This document shows positions 34,601 through 43,417 of a DNA stretch of 64,000 nucleotides, piece after piece (the stretch's first letter is position 1; every line of letters starts with the position of its first letter). Source of the DNA: Candidatus Parcubacteria bacterium (GTDB lineage Bacteria > Patescibacteria > Paceibacteria > UBA9973 > UBA918); the NCBI GenBank assembly GCA_021731405.1, contig JAKFXN010000001.1:62001-126000 (forward strand), given 5' to 3'. A program made the translations under genes and the position numbers. A model generated the notes under the pieces. That model did no database searches, had not been told where the DNA came from, and saw nothing but the letters and a program-made list of their open reading frames with translations.

Positions 34601-35542
34601 ATGGAAAAAATATCTAAAATTTACGTTGCAGGCCACCGCGGCCTAGTCGGCTCAGCAATTGTACGAGCCCTGACAGCACAAGGCTTCACCAATCTCCTCA
34701 CCCGCACCAGCAAAGAACTTGACCTCGCAAACCAAGCTGCCGTTACAGAATTTTTTGCCACTGAAAAACCAGAGTATGTATTTTTAGCTGCTGCAAAGGT
34801 CGGAGGAATTATGGCCAATAAGCTCTACCCCGCTGAGTTCATCTACCAAAATCTCCAAATCCAAAACAATCTCATTGAGAACGCTTATAGGAATGAAGTA
34901 AAGAAACTTCTCTTTTTAGGCAGCTCTTGTATCTATCCTAAAATGGCTCCGCAACCAATTAAAGAAGAGTATCTTCTAACTGGACCGCTTGAGCCTTCAA
35001 ACGACGCCTATGCCCTCGCTAAAATAGCGGGTATCAAAATGTGTCAGTCATACAACACTCAGTACGGCACCAACTACATAAGTGTCATGCCCACCAATCT
35101 GTATGGCGAAAACGACAACTTTGATCTTGAGACATCACACGTCCTCCCCGCTCTCATCAGACGCTTTGATGAAGCAAAGACCAATAACCATCCCGATGTC
35201 ACACTCTGGGGCTCTGGTACACCAATGCGAGAGTTTTTGTATGTTGATGATTTAGCAGAAGCATGTCTTCATCTTATGCGAACCTATGATAATAGTAACG
35301 AGATAGTAAATATTGGAACTGGCGAAGATGTCACCATAAAAGAACTAGCTGAAACGATTTCTTCTATAGTTGGCTATTCTGGTACCCTTGAATGGGATAC
35401 GACAAAACCAGACGGAACGCCGCGAAAACTGCTTGATGTGTCAAAGCTTCATTCACTTGGTTTTACTCATAAAATTTCACTGGAGGATGGTATCAGAAAA
35501 ACGTACAACTGGTACAAATCTGCATACCAAAATAAAAGTTGA
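34601..35542 (+). CDS. fcl: GDP-L-fucose synthase
   Basis: The 313-residue epimerase-reductase completes GDP-L-fucose synthesis from the gmd product. It has the NADP-binding motif VAGHRGLVGSAIVRAL, the catalytic Ser in GSSCIYPKMAPQPI and the Tyr-x3-Lys in DAYALAKIAGI. PTNLYGENDNF and GTPMREFLYVDDLAEA are also diagnostic. The length is normal for the family. It sits 26 bp after gmd. GDP-L-fucose made here is likely used by the GT11 enzyme at 57467. A truncated sugar-nucleotide dehydrogenase follows 34 bp later. Confidence 0.97.
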   Translation: MEKISKIYVAGHRGLVGSAIVRALTAQGFTNLLTRTSKELDLANQAAVTEFFATEKPEYVFLAAAKVGGIMANKLYPAEFIYQNLQIQNNLIENAYRNEVKKLLFLGSSCIYPKMAPQPIKEEYLLTGPLEPSNDAYALAKIAGIKMCQSYNTQYGTNYISVMPTNLYGENDNFDLETSHVLPALIRRFDEAKTNNHPDVTLWGSGTPMREFLYVDDLAEACLHLMRTYDNSNEIVNIGTGEDVTIKELAETISSIVGYSGTLEWDTTKPDGTPRKLLDVSKLHSLGFTHKISLEDGIRKTYNWYKSAYQNKS

Positions 35543-35576
35543 TCTATTCTGTCTTACTTCGTTTAAACACCCTACA

Positions 35577-36443
35577 ATGAAAATCGGATTCATAGGTCAA
35601 GGATTTATTGGTAAAAATTATGCTGACGATTTTGAAAATCGGAAGTTTGAGGTAATTCGATATGCGCTTGAAGAACCCTATAAAAATAATAGGGTTGCAA
35701 TCAAATCTTGCGATATCGTGTTCATTGCTGTACCAACACCCACAACACCACATGGTTCTGACGACTCTATACTACGAAGTGTGATTCCACTCATTGGTGA
35801 CGGAAAAATTGCAGTCGTCAAATCAACGATTCTTCCAGGTACAACAGAATCACTCCAAAAGTTATTTCCGCAAATAATACTTCTCCATTCACCTGAATTT
35901 TTAGTGGAGTCTACAGCCGCTTCTGATGCCGCCAAACCCACCCGTAACATCATCGGAATACCTCAAGGGACAGAGACGTCCAAGGAAGCAGCCGAGACAG
36001 TGCTTTCAATTCTTCCTAAAGCCCCCTTCTCACTTATAACTACTTCGAGAGAATCAGAGCTTATAAAATACGCTGCAAATTGCTTTCTTTATACAAAAGT
36101 ACTTTTTGCAAACATGTTCTTTGATATTGCACAATCATATGACTGTGAGTGGGACAATATCAAAGAGGCGCTCGGTGCGGACCCCCGTATTGGACCATCC
36201 CACCTTAAAGTTAACGACGCCAGTCGCCACCCAGGAGCTAAAGCCGGTCGTGGCGCAGGTGGGCACTGTTTCATCAAAGACTTCGCAGCAATTTGTATAG
36301 CTTATAAACAACTACCTCAACACGACAACGACTGGTTTACCTTGCTCAAGACTATGGAAGAAAAAAATGTTTCCCTCCTTAAACAAACAGGAAAGGATTT
36401 GGATATCTTAGATATTGTATACAATACTAAAACCGCACAATAA
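35577..36443 (+). CDS. Short UDP-glucose/GDP-mannose dehydrogenase family protein lacking the C-terminal domain
   Basis: The start is placed at ATG 35577 (MKIGFIGQGFIGKNYADDF), a clean Rossmann beginning; the frame stays open upstream into fcl. The 288-residue protein has an NAD domain (1-155, with IVFIAVPTPT and KSTILPGTT) and a central helical domain. The catalytic Cys loop is GAGGHCFIKDF, where the family has GxGxCxPKD. The C-terminal UDP-sugar-binding domain of usual 400-450-residue enzymes is missing. It may oxidise a smaller or different nucleotide sugar, work with a partner, or be degenerate. HSPEFLVESTA matches the family signature for the middle region. Confidence 0.85.
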   Translation: MKIGFIGQGFIGKNYADDFENRKFEVIRYALEEPYKNNRVAIKSCDIVFIAVPTPTTPHGSDDSILRSVIPLIGDGKIAVVKSTILPGTTESLQKLFPQIILLHSPEFLVESTAASDAAKPTRNIIGIPQGTETSKEAAETVLSILPKAPFSLITTSRESELIKYAANCFLYTKVLFANMFFDIAQSYDCEWDNIKEALGADPRIGPSHLKVNDASRHPGAKAGRGAGGHCFIKDFAAICIAYKQLPQHDNDWFTLLKTMEEKNVSLLKQTGKDLDILDIVYNTKTAQ

Positions 36444-36460
36444 TCCTATTGTAATCACAC

Positions 36461-37150
36461 ATGACACACTTAACAGTAACAGACTTCACTGAAATTAAGC
36501 TCGCACCGCAACTAAAAACAGTGCTTCTCGATCTTGATAATACTTGCTATCTATATGACCCATGTCACACAATTGGTCTCGAAAAGCTGCGAACATCCCT
36601 TGAAAAAGTAGTCGGTCCAGTACCAGATTTTTTGAGTCAGTACAAAATAGCTCAAAAGCAGGTAAAAGATCGTATTCCAACACAGGCTGCCAGTCATAGT
36701 CGAGCACTATATGTACAAGCACTCTTTGAACGGCTTGGGAGGACTGATGGGCATACACACATGGTAGCTCTAGAAAAAGCTTACTGGGATGGTTTTTTTA
36801 CAAAAATGGAGCTCATAGCAGGGTTAACGGATTTCCTTGCAGATTGCCGCAAAAGTGGTAAAACTGTCGTAGTTGTTTCTGATCTCACTACCATAATCCA
36901 ATGCCAAAAACTGGCTGTTTTAGGCATTGCTAAAGACATCGACTTTTTAGTAACAGCTGAAGAAGTAGGTGCGGATAAACCAGACCCGAAGCCGTTTTTA
37001 GTTGCGCTAGAAAAGGCAGGTGGACAGACCCATACTTCAGTAGTCATTGGGGACAACTACGAGCGAGATATCAAAGGAGCAGAAACTCTTGGCATTGACA
37101 GTATTCTAATTACCCATGACACAGAAAATAAAAAACTTCCTTTACGATAA
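36461..37150 (+). CDS. HAD-superfamily hydrolase (probable phosphatase)
   Basis: The 229-residue protein has all four HAD motifs: DLDNT with nucleophile D24 and acid D26, VVSDLT as motif II, the Lys in GADKPDP, and GDNYERDIKGA as motif IV. A helical cap lies between motifs I and II, as in pyrimidine 5'-nucleotidase and other subfamily IA enzymes. It probably removes phosphate from a sugar or nucleotide intermediate. Its last 35 bp overlap the following kinase-aldolase fusion gene, so the two are tightly coupled. It is 17 bp after the dehydrogenase. The substrate cannot be read from the sequence. Confidence 0.9.
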   Translation: MTHLTVTDFTEIKLAPQLKTVLLDLDNTCYLYDPCHTIGLEKLRTSLEKVVGPVPDFLSQYKIAQKQVKDRIPTQAASHSRALYVQALFERLGRTDGHTHMVALEKAYWDGFFTKMELIAGLTDFLADCRKSGKTVVVVSDLTTIIQCQKLAVLGIAKDIDFLVTAEEVGADKPDPKPFLVALEKAGGQTHTSVVIGDNYERDIKGAETLGIDSILITHDTENKKLPLR

Positions 37151-40100
37151 CAATGGAGTTTTTAAGCTTGCACTATTATCTTCTCCTCTTTTCATTTTTG
37201 GTCTCGTAGCAAAGCTTTATGCAGCCACTCTTTTTGCTGGCAGTAATTTTACAGAGCTTTTTGCCCCCTTTCTTAAATATTTCATACTAACTGGAGGAGA
37301 AACTCCATATACGTATTTTTTTAATACGGGGGTTTTGGAAGCGTTTCCATATCCGCAATTCATGCTCTTTGTACTGTCATTCTTCGGTGCAATTTTTTCT
37401 CCCTTACTTTCTCCAGAACTCTACACAATCGCTCATGGTGATTTACTGTTATTCCACCTACCAATTCTGATTGCTGATATCACCATCCTGATTGTTTTGT
37501 CTCGTTGGCTCAAAAATAAACATAGTGAGTTACTTTGGCTATATTGGCTCTCTCCTGTTTTGTTTTATATCAATTACCTACACAGCCAGTTAGATGCTAT
37601 TCCCATCGCCCTTACCTTTGTATTTTTGTACTTTCTTTTCAAAGAACGTTTCGTATATGCAAGTTTATTTCTAGGTGCAGCTATTGCCACAAAATTTCAT
37701 ATTGTCATTCTCCTTCCTTTTACTATCGTTTATCTCTGGCGTAGAAAACTAACAAAGACCGCTCTTTCACTTTTTACCTTAGTAGTAGGTTTTGTATTCC
37801 TAGCTATCAATAACGTACAGCTCTTATCAAGAGAATTTTTAACTATTGTATTTAGCAATCGAGAACAAGGTAAAATTTTTGACTTGCAGATTGCGTTTGG
37901 GGATGAACGTGTGCTTTATATTATTCCACTTGCCTACTCACTTTTATTTATTCATGCTCTCACTTTTAGTCGAATGAATCGTGACACGTTTGTCATGTTC
38001 CTTGGATTTTGTTTTGGAATTCTCACACTCGGTATACCTCCAATGCAGGGCTGGTATTATTGGATAATTCCCTTCTTTATTTACTTTTATGTAAAGAATG
38101 AGCAGTTTTCAAAAATCCCATTTATTGTCCTCTGTGTCGCATATTTTATTTACTTTGCTCTTATTCCTGATTCAGATTACCTGCTTATCTTTAGTACTCT
38201 TGCACCCGCTATTGCAGCTCTACCAAACCTGTATGAAATAATTACCCACCTCGGATTTGATGCCGCTCTTGTAAGTAACGTTGCTTTGAGTCTTCTACAA
38301 GCAAGTTTGTTTATGAATGTTATCTGGCTTTATCGTCGCGGCGTAGAAGAGAGCAAAAAGCAAAAACTTTACAACATGCCATATCTTATCGGTATTGCTG
38401 GAGACTCCGGAAGCGGAAAAAGTACTCTTACTGATCTTTTTGTTGAATTATTTGGACAAAAACACGTTGCCTTAGTTCCAGGTGACGCAATGCATAAATG
38501 GGAACGTGGGGACACGATGTGGAGCAAGTACACACACCTAGATCCACGCGCCAATCAACTTCACTCTGATATCAATCACATCCGCTCTCTACAAAACGGA
38601 GAGGATACATATCGTCGTCACTACGATCATTCTACTGGCACCTTCCTATCGCCCGATAAACTGGAATCAAAAACCGTGGTGGTTTTTGAAGGTTTACATT
38701 CTTTTTTCTTAACCGAGATGCAACAAGCGCTTGACCTAAAGATATTCATTAAGCCAGACGATCAACTTCGCTGTCACTGGAAAGTAAAACGTGACATGGC
38801 AGACCGAGGCTATACAAAAGAAAAAGTACTAGCTCAACTAAAAGCGAGAGAACACGACGCACACGAATATATTTCTGTACAAGAAAAATATGCTGATATT
38901 GTGTTTTCTCTAAAATCTCTACTCCCTATACCCGAAGAAAAATTAGGTACAGAGACTGATGTGCCTGTATATCTAGAAATAACCTGTGACAATAGAGTTT
39001 ACTTAGAGCCGTTTATAGATGCTTTATCAAGGTATGTAAATATCGAACACACATTCACTGACAAGCAACAGATTGTGAGTCTGACTGGTACCGTTTCTGA
39101 AACAGTACTCGAACATATCTCATATTCTCTCACTCCTGACTTGTATGACATCATTATTGATAAGCCACAGTGGGCAGACAATCACCAAGGACTAATGCAG
39201 TTGTTTGTTACCTATTACATACTACAAACTCTCAACTATAATCGTCAGCAATCACAGCTAAAGACCCCCTTAGGACAGACCTCCCTCACAGAGTTGGTTC
39301 GTAGCGCAAATACAATAGGAAAAGAAAAAGCCTTCGTACAAGGTGGTGGCGGTAATGTGTCAATCAAAATAAATGCTGACACTATGGCAGTGAAAGCCTC
39401 TGGGTTACGTCTCGAGGAGCTTCAAGAAACATCTGGTTTTGTTGGTATCGAATTTGGTGTAATTCGTCGATTCTTCAACAACCCACAGCACGGCATGCAA
39501 AATCCTGAAGAACTTTCTACAGCCTATAATGCTGTCATCGCTGAAAGTAAGCGTGGTCTACCAAATGCTCCAGAAACACAACTTCGCCCCTCTATTGAAA
39601 CAGGTTTTCATGCTGTGCTAGATACAGTAGTGCTACATACTCATTCGGTCTATGTAAATATTCTTGCTTGTAGTGTAGAGGGTAAAAATATTTTGGCTAC
39701 ACTGTTTCCGAACGCTGCCTTTATTCCCTACTGTACTCCAGGAACGTCACTTACTTTTGCTATTAGTAAAGCCTTGAAAGAACGTCCATATGATACTTTT
39801 TTCTTAGAGAATCATGGGGTGATTGTTTCAGGCAAAACTGTATCGGACATCCATGCAAAACACAGTGAGATAAACAGCGCCATTAAAAAGTGGCTCAAGC
39901 ATAATCCTGCCTTTCCCAATACCGACATCACCACAGACGTAAGTGGAAAGTTAGTTAGCAATCACCCTACCCTGACACAGTTTCTTCGCACGCACCACAC
40001 ACTGCTGAGCGGTGTACAAACTACGATTCTTTTCCCTGACCAAGTCGTCTACTGCACCAAATTTGGACTGCTAGGCGACGGACAGCCAATCTCTATCGAC

Positions 40101-40295
40101 CCAGTAACTGGAATAGTTACTTATGATGTATCATATAAGGAAGCTTCGGCATTTATTGAGACCATAGTTGCTTGGCTGTATATAGAAGTTGGTATACAAA
40201 AAAACAAACTTACCCATAAACTCATCCCTGCAGCAGAAGGAGAATTCATCGCAAACCTCGATAGCGAAAAATACCGAAAGAAGCTAATTTCCTAA
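37116..40295 (+). CDS. Triple fusion: polytopic membrane region, uridine-kinase-like P-loop kinase, class II aldolase
   Basis: This 1059-residue protein combines three parts. Residues about 15-410 hold about ten membrane helices; an HSQLDAIPIA loop resembles GT-C mannosyltransferases of the PIG-M/DUF2029 kind. Residues about 420-640 form a phosphoribulokinase/uridine kinase domain with Walker A GIAGDSGSGKSTLTD (426-440), the YRRHYDHSTG substrate region and VFEGLHSFF. Residues about 718-930 are a class II aldolase/adducin domain with GGGGNVSIK, zinc-type His pair HTHS (near 844-846) and ENHG (near 898-901), followed by an extra C-terminal region. The start overlaps the HAD gene by 35 bp. A pathway joining sugar phosphorylation and aldol cleavage or condensation at the membrane is inferred. 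I know of no named enzyme with this layout. Confidence 0.88.
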   Translation: MTQKIKNFLYDNNGVFKLALLSSPLFIFGLVAKLYAATLFAGSNFTELFAPFLKYFILTGGETPYTYFFNTGVLEAFPYPQFMLFVLSFFGAIFSPLLSPELYTIAHGDLLLFHLPILIADITILIVLSRWLKNKHSELLWLYWLSPVLFYINYLHSQLDAIPIALTFVFLYFLFKERFVYASLFLGAAIATKFHIVILLPFTIVYLWRRKLTKTALSLFTLVVGFVFLAINNVQLLSREFLTIVFSNREQGKIFDLQIAFGDERVLYIIPLAYSLLFIHALTFSRMNRDTFVMFLGFCFGILTLGIPPMQGWYYWIIPFFIYFYVKNEQFSKIPFIVLCVAYFIYFALIPDSDYLLIFSTLAPAIAALPNLYEIITHLGFDAALVSNVALSLLQASLFMNVIWLYRRGVEESKKQKLYNMPYLIGIAGDSGSGKSTLTDLFVELFGQKHVALVPGDAMHKWERGDTMWSKYTHLDPRANQLHSDINHIRSLQNGEDTYRRHYDHSTGTFLSPDKLESKTVVVFEGLHSFFLTEMQQALDLKIFIKPDDQLRCHWKVKRDMADRGYTKEKVLAQLKAREHDAHEYISVQEKYADIVFSLKSLLPIPEEKLGTETDVPVYLEITCDNRVYLEPFIDALSRYVNIEHTFTDKQQIVSLTGTVSETVLEHISYSLTPDLYDIIIDKPQWADNHQGLMQLFVTYYILQTLNYNRQQSQLKTPLGQTSLTELVRSANTIGKEKAFVQGGGGNVSIKINADTMAVKASGLRLEELQETSGFVGIEFGVIRRFFNNPQHGMQNPEELSTAYNAVIAESKRGLPNAPETQLRPSIETGFHAVLDTVVLHTHSVYVNILACSVEGKNILATLFPNAAFIPYCTPGTSLTFAISKALKERPYDTFFLENHGVIVSGKTVSDIHAKHSEINSAIKKWLKHNPAFPNTDITTDVSGKLVSNHPTLTQFLRTHHTLLSGVQTTILFPDQVVYCTKFGLLGDGQPISIDPVTGIVTYDVSYKEASAFIETIVAWLYIEVGIQKNKLTHKLIPAAEGEFIANLDSEKYRKKLIS

Positions 40296-40298
40296 ACA

Positions 40299-40925
40299 AT
40301 GTATATTTTTATTCATCGAGTAAACACTATAGAAAAGTTAAAAACTGTCTCTACAAGACATGGTGTTGAGTTAGACATTCGCGGAGAAGGCAATCGCCTG
40401 CTCCTTAGTCATGATCCTATTACTGACAACCAACACTATGATGAACTTGAAGAATATTTAAAACATTACCAACATGCCGGGATTATCTTTAATCTCAAAG
40501 AAGCTGGTTATGAGACTCGAGTGCTTGAACTAGCTAAAAAATATAATGTTTCTAATTATTTTCTTCTTGATGTTGAGTTCCCGTATCTCTATCGAGCTAC
40601 TAGAAAAGATGGTGAACGCGCTATTGCCGTAAGGTACAGCGAAGCTGAGCCTATTGAAGTGGTAGAAGCACAAATACTGCACGGGAAACCTCTTCTTGAC
40701 TGGGTCTGGATAGATACCAATACCCGCTTACCGCTCAGTCCAGAAATTATTGAAAAACTTTCCCCTTTCAAGACCTGTTTAGTGTGCCCCGAACGCTGGG
40801 GCAGGCCTGAAGATATTCTTGACTACGGCGCACGTATGGATGAATTAGGATTTATGCCAACAGCCATCATGACGTCGCATACACATGCATCGACATGGGA
40901 AAAATGGGCTCAGAAAAACACATGA
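40299..40925 (+). CDS. Glycerophosphodiester phosphodiesterase-like protein
   Basis: The 208-residue protein is shorter than usual GDPDs (about 240-250) but keeps the catalytic set at its N-terminus: H6-R7 (IHRV), E24 and D26 (GVELDIRG), and H38-D39 (LLSHDPI). These match the HR, ExD and HD motifs of the PLC-like TIM-barrel family. Later motifs such as NYFLLDVEFP fit barrel strands. No signal peptide is present, so it acts in the cytoplasm. It lies 3 bp after the kinase-aldolase fusion and overlaps the next gene by 4 bp (ATGA). In this setting it may act on a phosphodiester in a glycan precursor rather than on phospholipid breakdown products. Confidence 0.8.
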   Translation: MYIFIHRVNTIEKLKTVSTRHGVELDIRGEGNRLLLSHDPITDNQHYDELEEYLKHYQHAGIIFNLKEAGYETRVLELAKKYNVSNYFLLDVEFPYLYRATRKDGERAIAVRYSEAEPIEVVEAQILHGKPLLDWVWIDTNTRLPLSPEIIEKLSPFKTCLVCPERWGRPEDILDYGARMDELGFMPTAIMTSHTHASTWEKWAQKNT

Positions 40926-41806
40926 AACTAGTGATACCAATGACAGGCACCGGCAACCGTTTTGTTCAGGCTGGTTATACGACTATTAAGCCTTTAATCA
41001 TGGTTGAAGGTCGCCCACTCATAGCACATGTTCTTGATATGTTCCCTGATGAGGAAGATGTACTTTTTATCTGTAATCAAGAGCACTTAGATACTACTAA
41101 CTTGACTGAAGTACTCACCTCTCTAAAACCAACCGGTAAGATAGTAGCAGTCAAAGGAAAACAAAGAGGGCCAGTAGAAGCTCTCCTGCACGCGTTTAAT
41201 CTGCTTGCAGATGATGAAGATGTCATGGTGAGTTATTGCGATTTTACACAAGTGTGGGACTACCCAGCGTTCAAAGAATCACTAAAAGCAAAGTCACTTA
41301 GTGGTGCCGTGCCTGCCTATACAGGCTTTCATCCACATCTACTCCGAAAAAATGTGTACGCAGGAATTCGTGCTGATGAAAATCACATAATGCTCGCTAT
41401 AAAAGAAAAGCACTGCTTTACAGATAACCCAGAAGACTCGTATCATTCAAGTGGCGTGTATTACTTTAGTTCTGGTGCACTACTAAAAAAATATGCGACT
41501 GAACTCATTGCTACTAACCTGACGTTAAACGGCGAATACTACGTAAGTATGATGTATCCATTACTTTTGCGGGACCAGCTTTTAGTCTCCGTTCCTCCCA
41601 TTGCGACTTTTATGCAGTGGGGTACTCCCGAGGATTTAGAAGAGTATGAAGCCTGGTCGCGATTAATCCATGCTGAGCTAGGGTTAGAAAAACAAACTAC
41701 CTATATACCTGAAGCACGGGAAAGTTTAGTAAAAATTCCATACTCAGAAAGTTCTCCTGAATTTAAAAAAAGTCACCAGTATTGGACTAATTATTTTAAG
41801 AAATAA
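40922..41806 (+). CDS. Sugar-phosphate nucleotidyltransferase (GT-A-type)
   Basis: The start is placed at ATG 40922 (MKLVIPMTGTGNRFVQAGY), overlapping the preceding stop as ATGA; the frame extends 27 bp further. The 294-residue product has the pyrophosphorylase signature TGTGNRFVQAGYTTIKPLI, with a Thr instead of the first small residue of GxGxR. A product-binding Asp lies in VSYCDFTQVWD, and EGRPLIAHVLDMFP follows the usual pattern. Such enzymes make NDP-sugars from NTP and sugar-1-phosphate. A second related enzyme starts 4 bp after it, but the two are clearly different. The nucleotide and sugar are unknown. Confidence 0.85.
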   Translation: MKLVIPMTGTGNRFVQAGYTTIKPLIMVEGRPLIAHVLDMFPDEEDVLFICNQEHLDTTNLTEVLTSLKPTGKIVAVKGKQRGPVEALLHAFNLLADDEDVMVSYCDFTQVWDYPAFKESLKAKSLSGAVPAYTGFHPHLLRKNVYAGIRADENHIMLAIKEKHCFTDNPEDSYHSSGVYYFSSGALLKKYATELIATNLTLNGEYYVSMMYPLLLRDQLLVSVPPIATFMQWGTPEDLEEYEAWSRLIHAELGLEKQTTYIPEARESLVKIPYSESSPEFKKSHQYWTNYFKK

Positions 41807-41810
41807 CAGT

Positions 41811-42611
41811 ATGATAAATATCATTCCCATGGCAGGCCTTGGTTCCCGATTTTCACAAGAAGGATATTTGCTTCCTAAACCACTCATTCCAGTATCTGGC
41901 TTACCAATGATTTCACAAGTCATCCGCCACCTCCCCACAGCGGCAGAGACTGTTTTTATCGTACGAGATGAACATATCAGTGAATACGCGATTGATAAAG
42001 TGATAAAAAAAGAAAGCCCCAATGCTCGTATTATTGGTCTCTCTAAAACCACTGACGGACAAGCTACCACCTGCCTCCTCGGACTGGAAGGAGTACCTGA
42101 CGATGAAGAAGTTTTTATCAGCGCTTGCGATAACAGTTTTCTTTTTGACGACTCAAAGTTTGCTACCCTACGCGCTGACCCAAGTATCGACTGTATCGTA
42201 TGGACCTTCACGAAAGACGAACTCCTAACTGCAAAACCAACTGCTTGGGGCTGGGTTAAACTTGCTGAAGACGGAAAAACAATCGCTAACATGTCAGTTA
42301 AAGTACCTGTTTCAGATACCCCATTTAATGATCATGCTGTTGTTGCCACATTTTGGTTTCGTCGAGCTACAGATTTTAAAGCAGCCTACGCCAAAATGGT
42401 CGAGGAAGACTACCGCATCAATAATGAATTCTACGTGGATTCAATGCCAATTTTTATGAAAAAGATTGGAAAAAAGAGTGTCATCTTTCCAGTTGACCTG
42501 TATGTCAGTTGGGGGAAACCAGCAGACCTACACCTCTATGACCTTAGAGAATATGAACACTCCATTAGTCATGACAAGAATGAGGTGTGGCGAAAATTCT
42601 TTGCGAAGTAA
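41811..42611 (+). CDS. Sugar-phosphate nucleotidyltransferase (GT-A-type), second copy
   Basis: The 266-residue protein has the signature MAGLGSRFSQEGYLLPKPLI, close to LicC/HddC-type and glucose-1-phosphate nucleotidyltransferases, with metal-binding Asp in ISACDNSFLFDD. SGLPMISQVIRHLP is the usual region after the signature. It is the last gene of the operon starting at gmd and ends just before a bidirectional terminator. Two tandem, diverged nucleotidyltransferases suggest two activated products or a heteromeric enzyme. The sequence alone does not reveal the nucleotide used. Confidence 0.87.
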   Translation: MINIIPMAGLGSRFSQEGYLLPKPLIPVSGLPMISQVIRHLPTAAETVFIVRDEHISEYAIDKVIKKESPNARIIGLSKTTDGQATTCLLGLEGVPDDEEVFISACDNSFLFDDSKFATLRADPSIDCIVWTFTKDELLTAKPTAWGWVKLAEDGKTIANMSVKVPVSDTPFNDHAVVATFWFRRATDFKAAYAKMVEEDYRINNEFYVDSMPIFMKKIGKKSVIFPVDLYVSWGKPADLHLYDLREYEHSISHDKNEVWRKFFAK

Positions 42612-42622
42612 CCTGCCATTAA

Positions 42623-42656
42623 AAAAGCCCCTTCCCACTTAGTGGTTGGGGCTTTT
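42623..42656. terminator. Bidirectional terminator between convergent genes
   Basis: The outer stem aaaagcccc / ggggctttt and a weaker inner stem close around actt. It lies between the plus-strand stop at 42611 and the minus-strand stop at 42673 and has A/T runs on both sides. Confidence 0.85.
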
Positions 42657-42672
42657 GGTGAACTGACGACAA

Positions 42673-43308
42673 CTAGGTCGTCAGCAGGTCGTACGTCGTT
42701 CCGACAAAGGTGCCTCCGGAGACAAACTCCATCGGACGCCTTTGCAGCACAGCATTCCAGTCTCTGACCAGAGCCGTAAGCTTCATTGCGGCCGCAATGG
42801 AATACTCGAAGCGTTGAATACGAGCCACGGTGGAATGAAAGACAGGCAATGGTTTGGGTACCCCTCCATACTCAATCATCACCTGGCTTGCCCATCCCCG
42901 CCACTCTGAAACTTCGCGCGGCACTCCTTCGTTCATGAACATGATGTTTCCACCAGCGTCCAGCACTAGACGATCAAAGGTCAACAAGTTGCCGTTGATA
43001 TTGATGTAGCCGTCTCTGGACTTTAGTTCGTCTTTTGCTTCATGTCCCCCCACAGCAACCTGAATTGTCGCATGCAACGGAAAGTCACGCCAAGCCATGA
43101 AGAACGAAAAATCTCCTGCTTCAAGACGACCAAGCTCTCCTAGGAGTGCTGGTAGCCCAGCATTGAAATCCCTCAACTTCACTGCCACAATTATGTCATT
43201 GCGCAGGACTTCGCTCACCCCAGCAAAGAGTGGGATGGTCCCATCTTGCAGCTTCTCCACGCCAGCCTGGTGACTAGCGTCGTAACGGGTTTGAAAAAAT
43301 GATTTCAA
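42673..43308 (-). CDS. 2H-phosphoesterase-like protein with TTG start and consensus Shine-Dalgarno
   Basis: The 211-residue protein starts with TTG at 43308, preceded 6 nt upstream by AAGGAG, which neighbouring genes lack. It contains two HxTx-type motifs, HATI (79-82) and HSTV (158-161), about 80 residues apart. This is the signature of the 2H phosphoesterase superfamily (LigT, cyclic phosphodiesterase, AKAP7-like), which handles 2',3'-cyclic phosphates or 2'-5' bonds. No closer family was recognised. The gene is visibly GC-richer than its neighbours and lies on the opposite strand between two glycan operons with its own terminator. Recent acquisition is likely. RNA repair, tRNA-splicing product or cyclic-nucleotide roles are all possible. 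Confidence 0.75.
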   Translation of the reverse strand: MKSFFQTRYDASHQAGVEKLQDGTIPLFAGVSEVLRNDIIVAVKLRDFNAGLPALLGELGRLEAGDFSFFMAWRDFPLHATIQVAVGGHEAKDELKSRDGYININGNLLTFDRLVLDAGGNIMFMNEGVPREVSEWRGWASQVMIEYGGVPKPLPVFHSTVARIQRFEYSIAAAMKLTALVRDWNAVLQRRPMEFVSGGTFVGTTYDLLTT

Positions 43309-43374
43309 AGGATTCTCCTTCAGAATGAGGTTGGTGAAACAATTCTATTTTCATTAGAACATATTTTTTCGTAT

Positions 43375-43404
43375 TTGTATATAAGCCCCAAAACGCGGTA
43401 TACT
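43375..43404 (+). promoter_or_regulatory. Promoter of the gtrA-like operon
   Basis: -35 TTGTAT (43375-43380) and -10 TATACT (43399-43404) are 18 bp apart, nearly the same boxes as the secA promoter. The ATG at 43418 is 13 nt after the -10 box, leaving a leader of about 6 nt without a Shine-Dalgarno. Confidence 0.7.
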
Positions 43405-43417
43405 GGACCCACCTTTT

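Noticed and set aside
40895..40925. Use of TGA as a sense codon (genetic code 25)
   Set aside because: TGA ends well-formed genes here, for example the ATGA overlap at 40922-40925, so the standard bacterial code fits.
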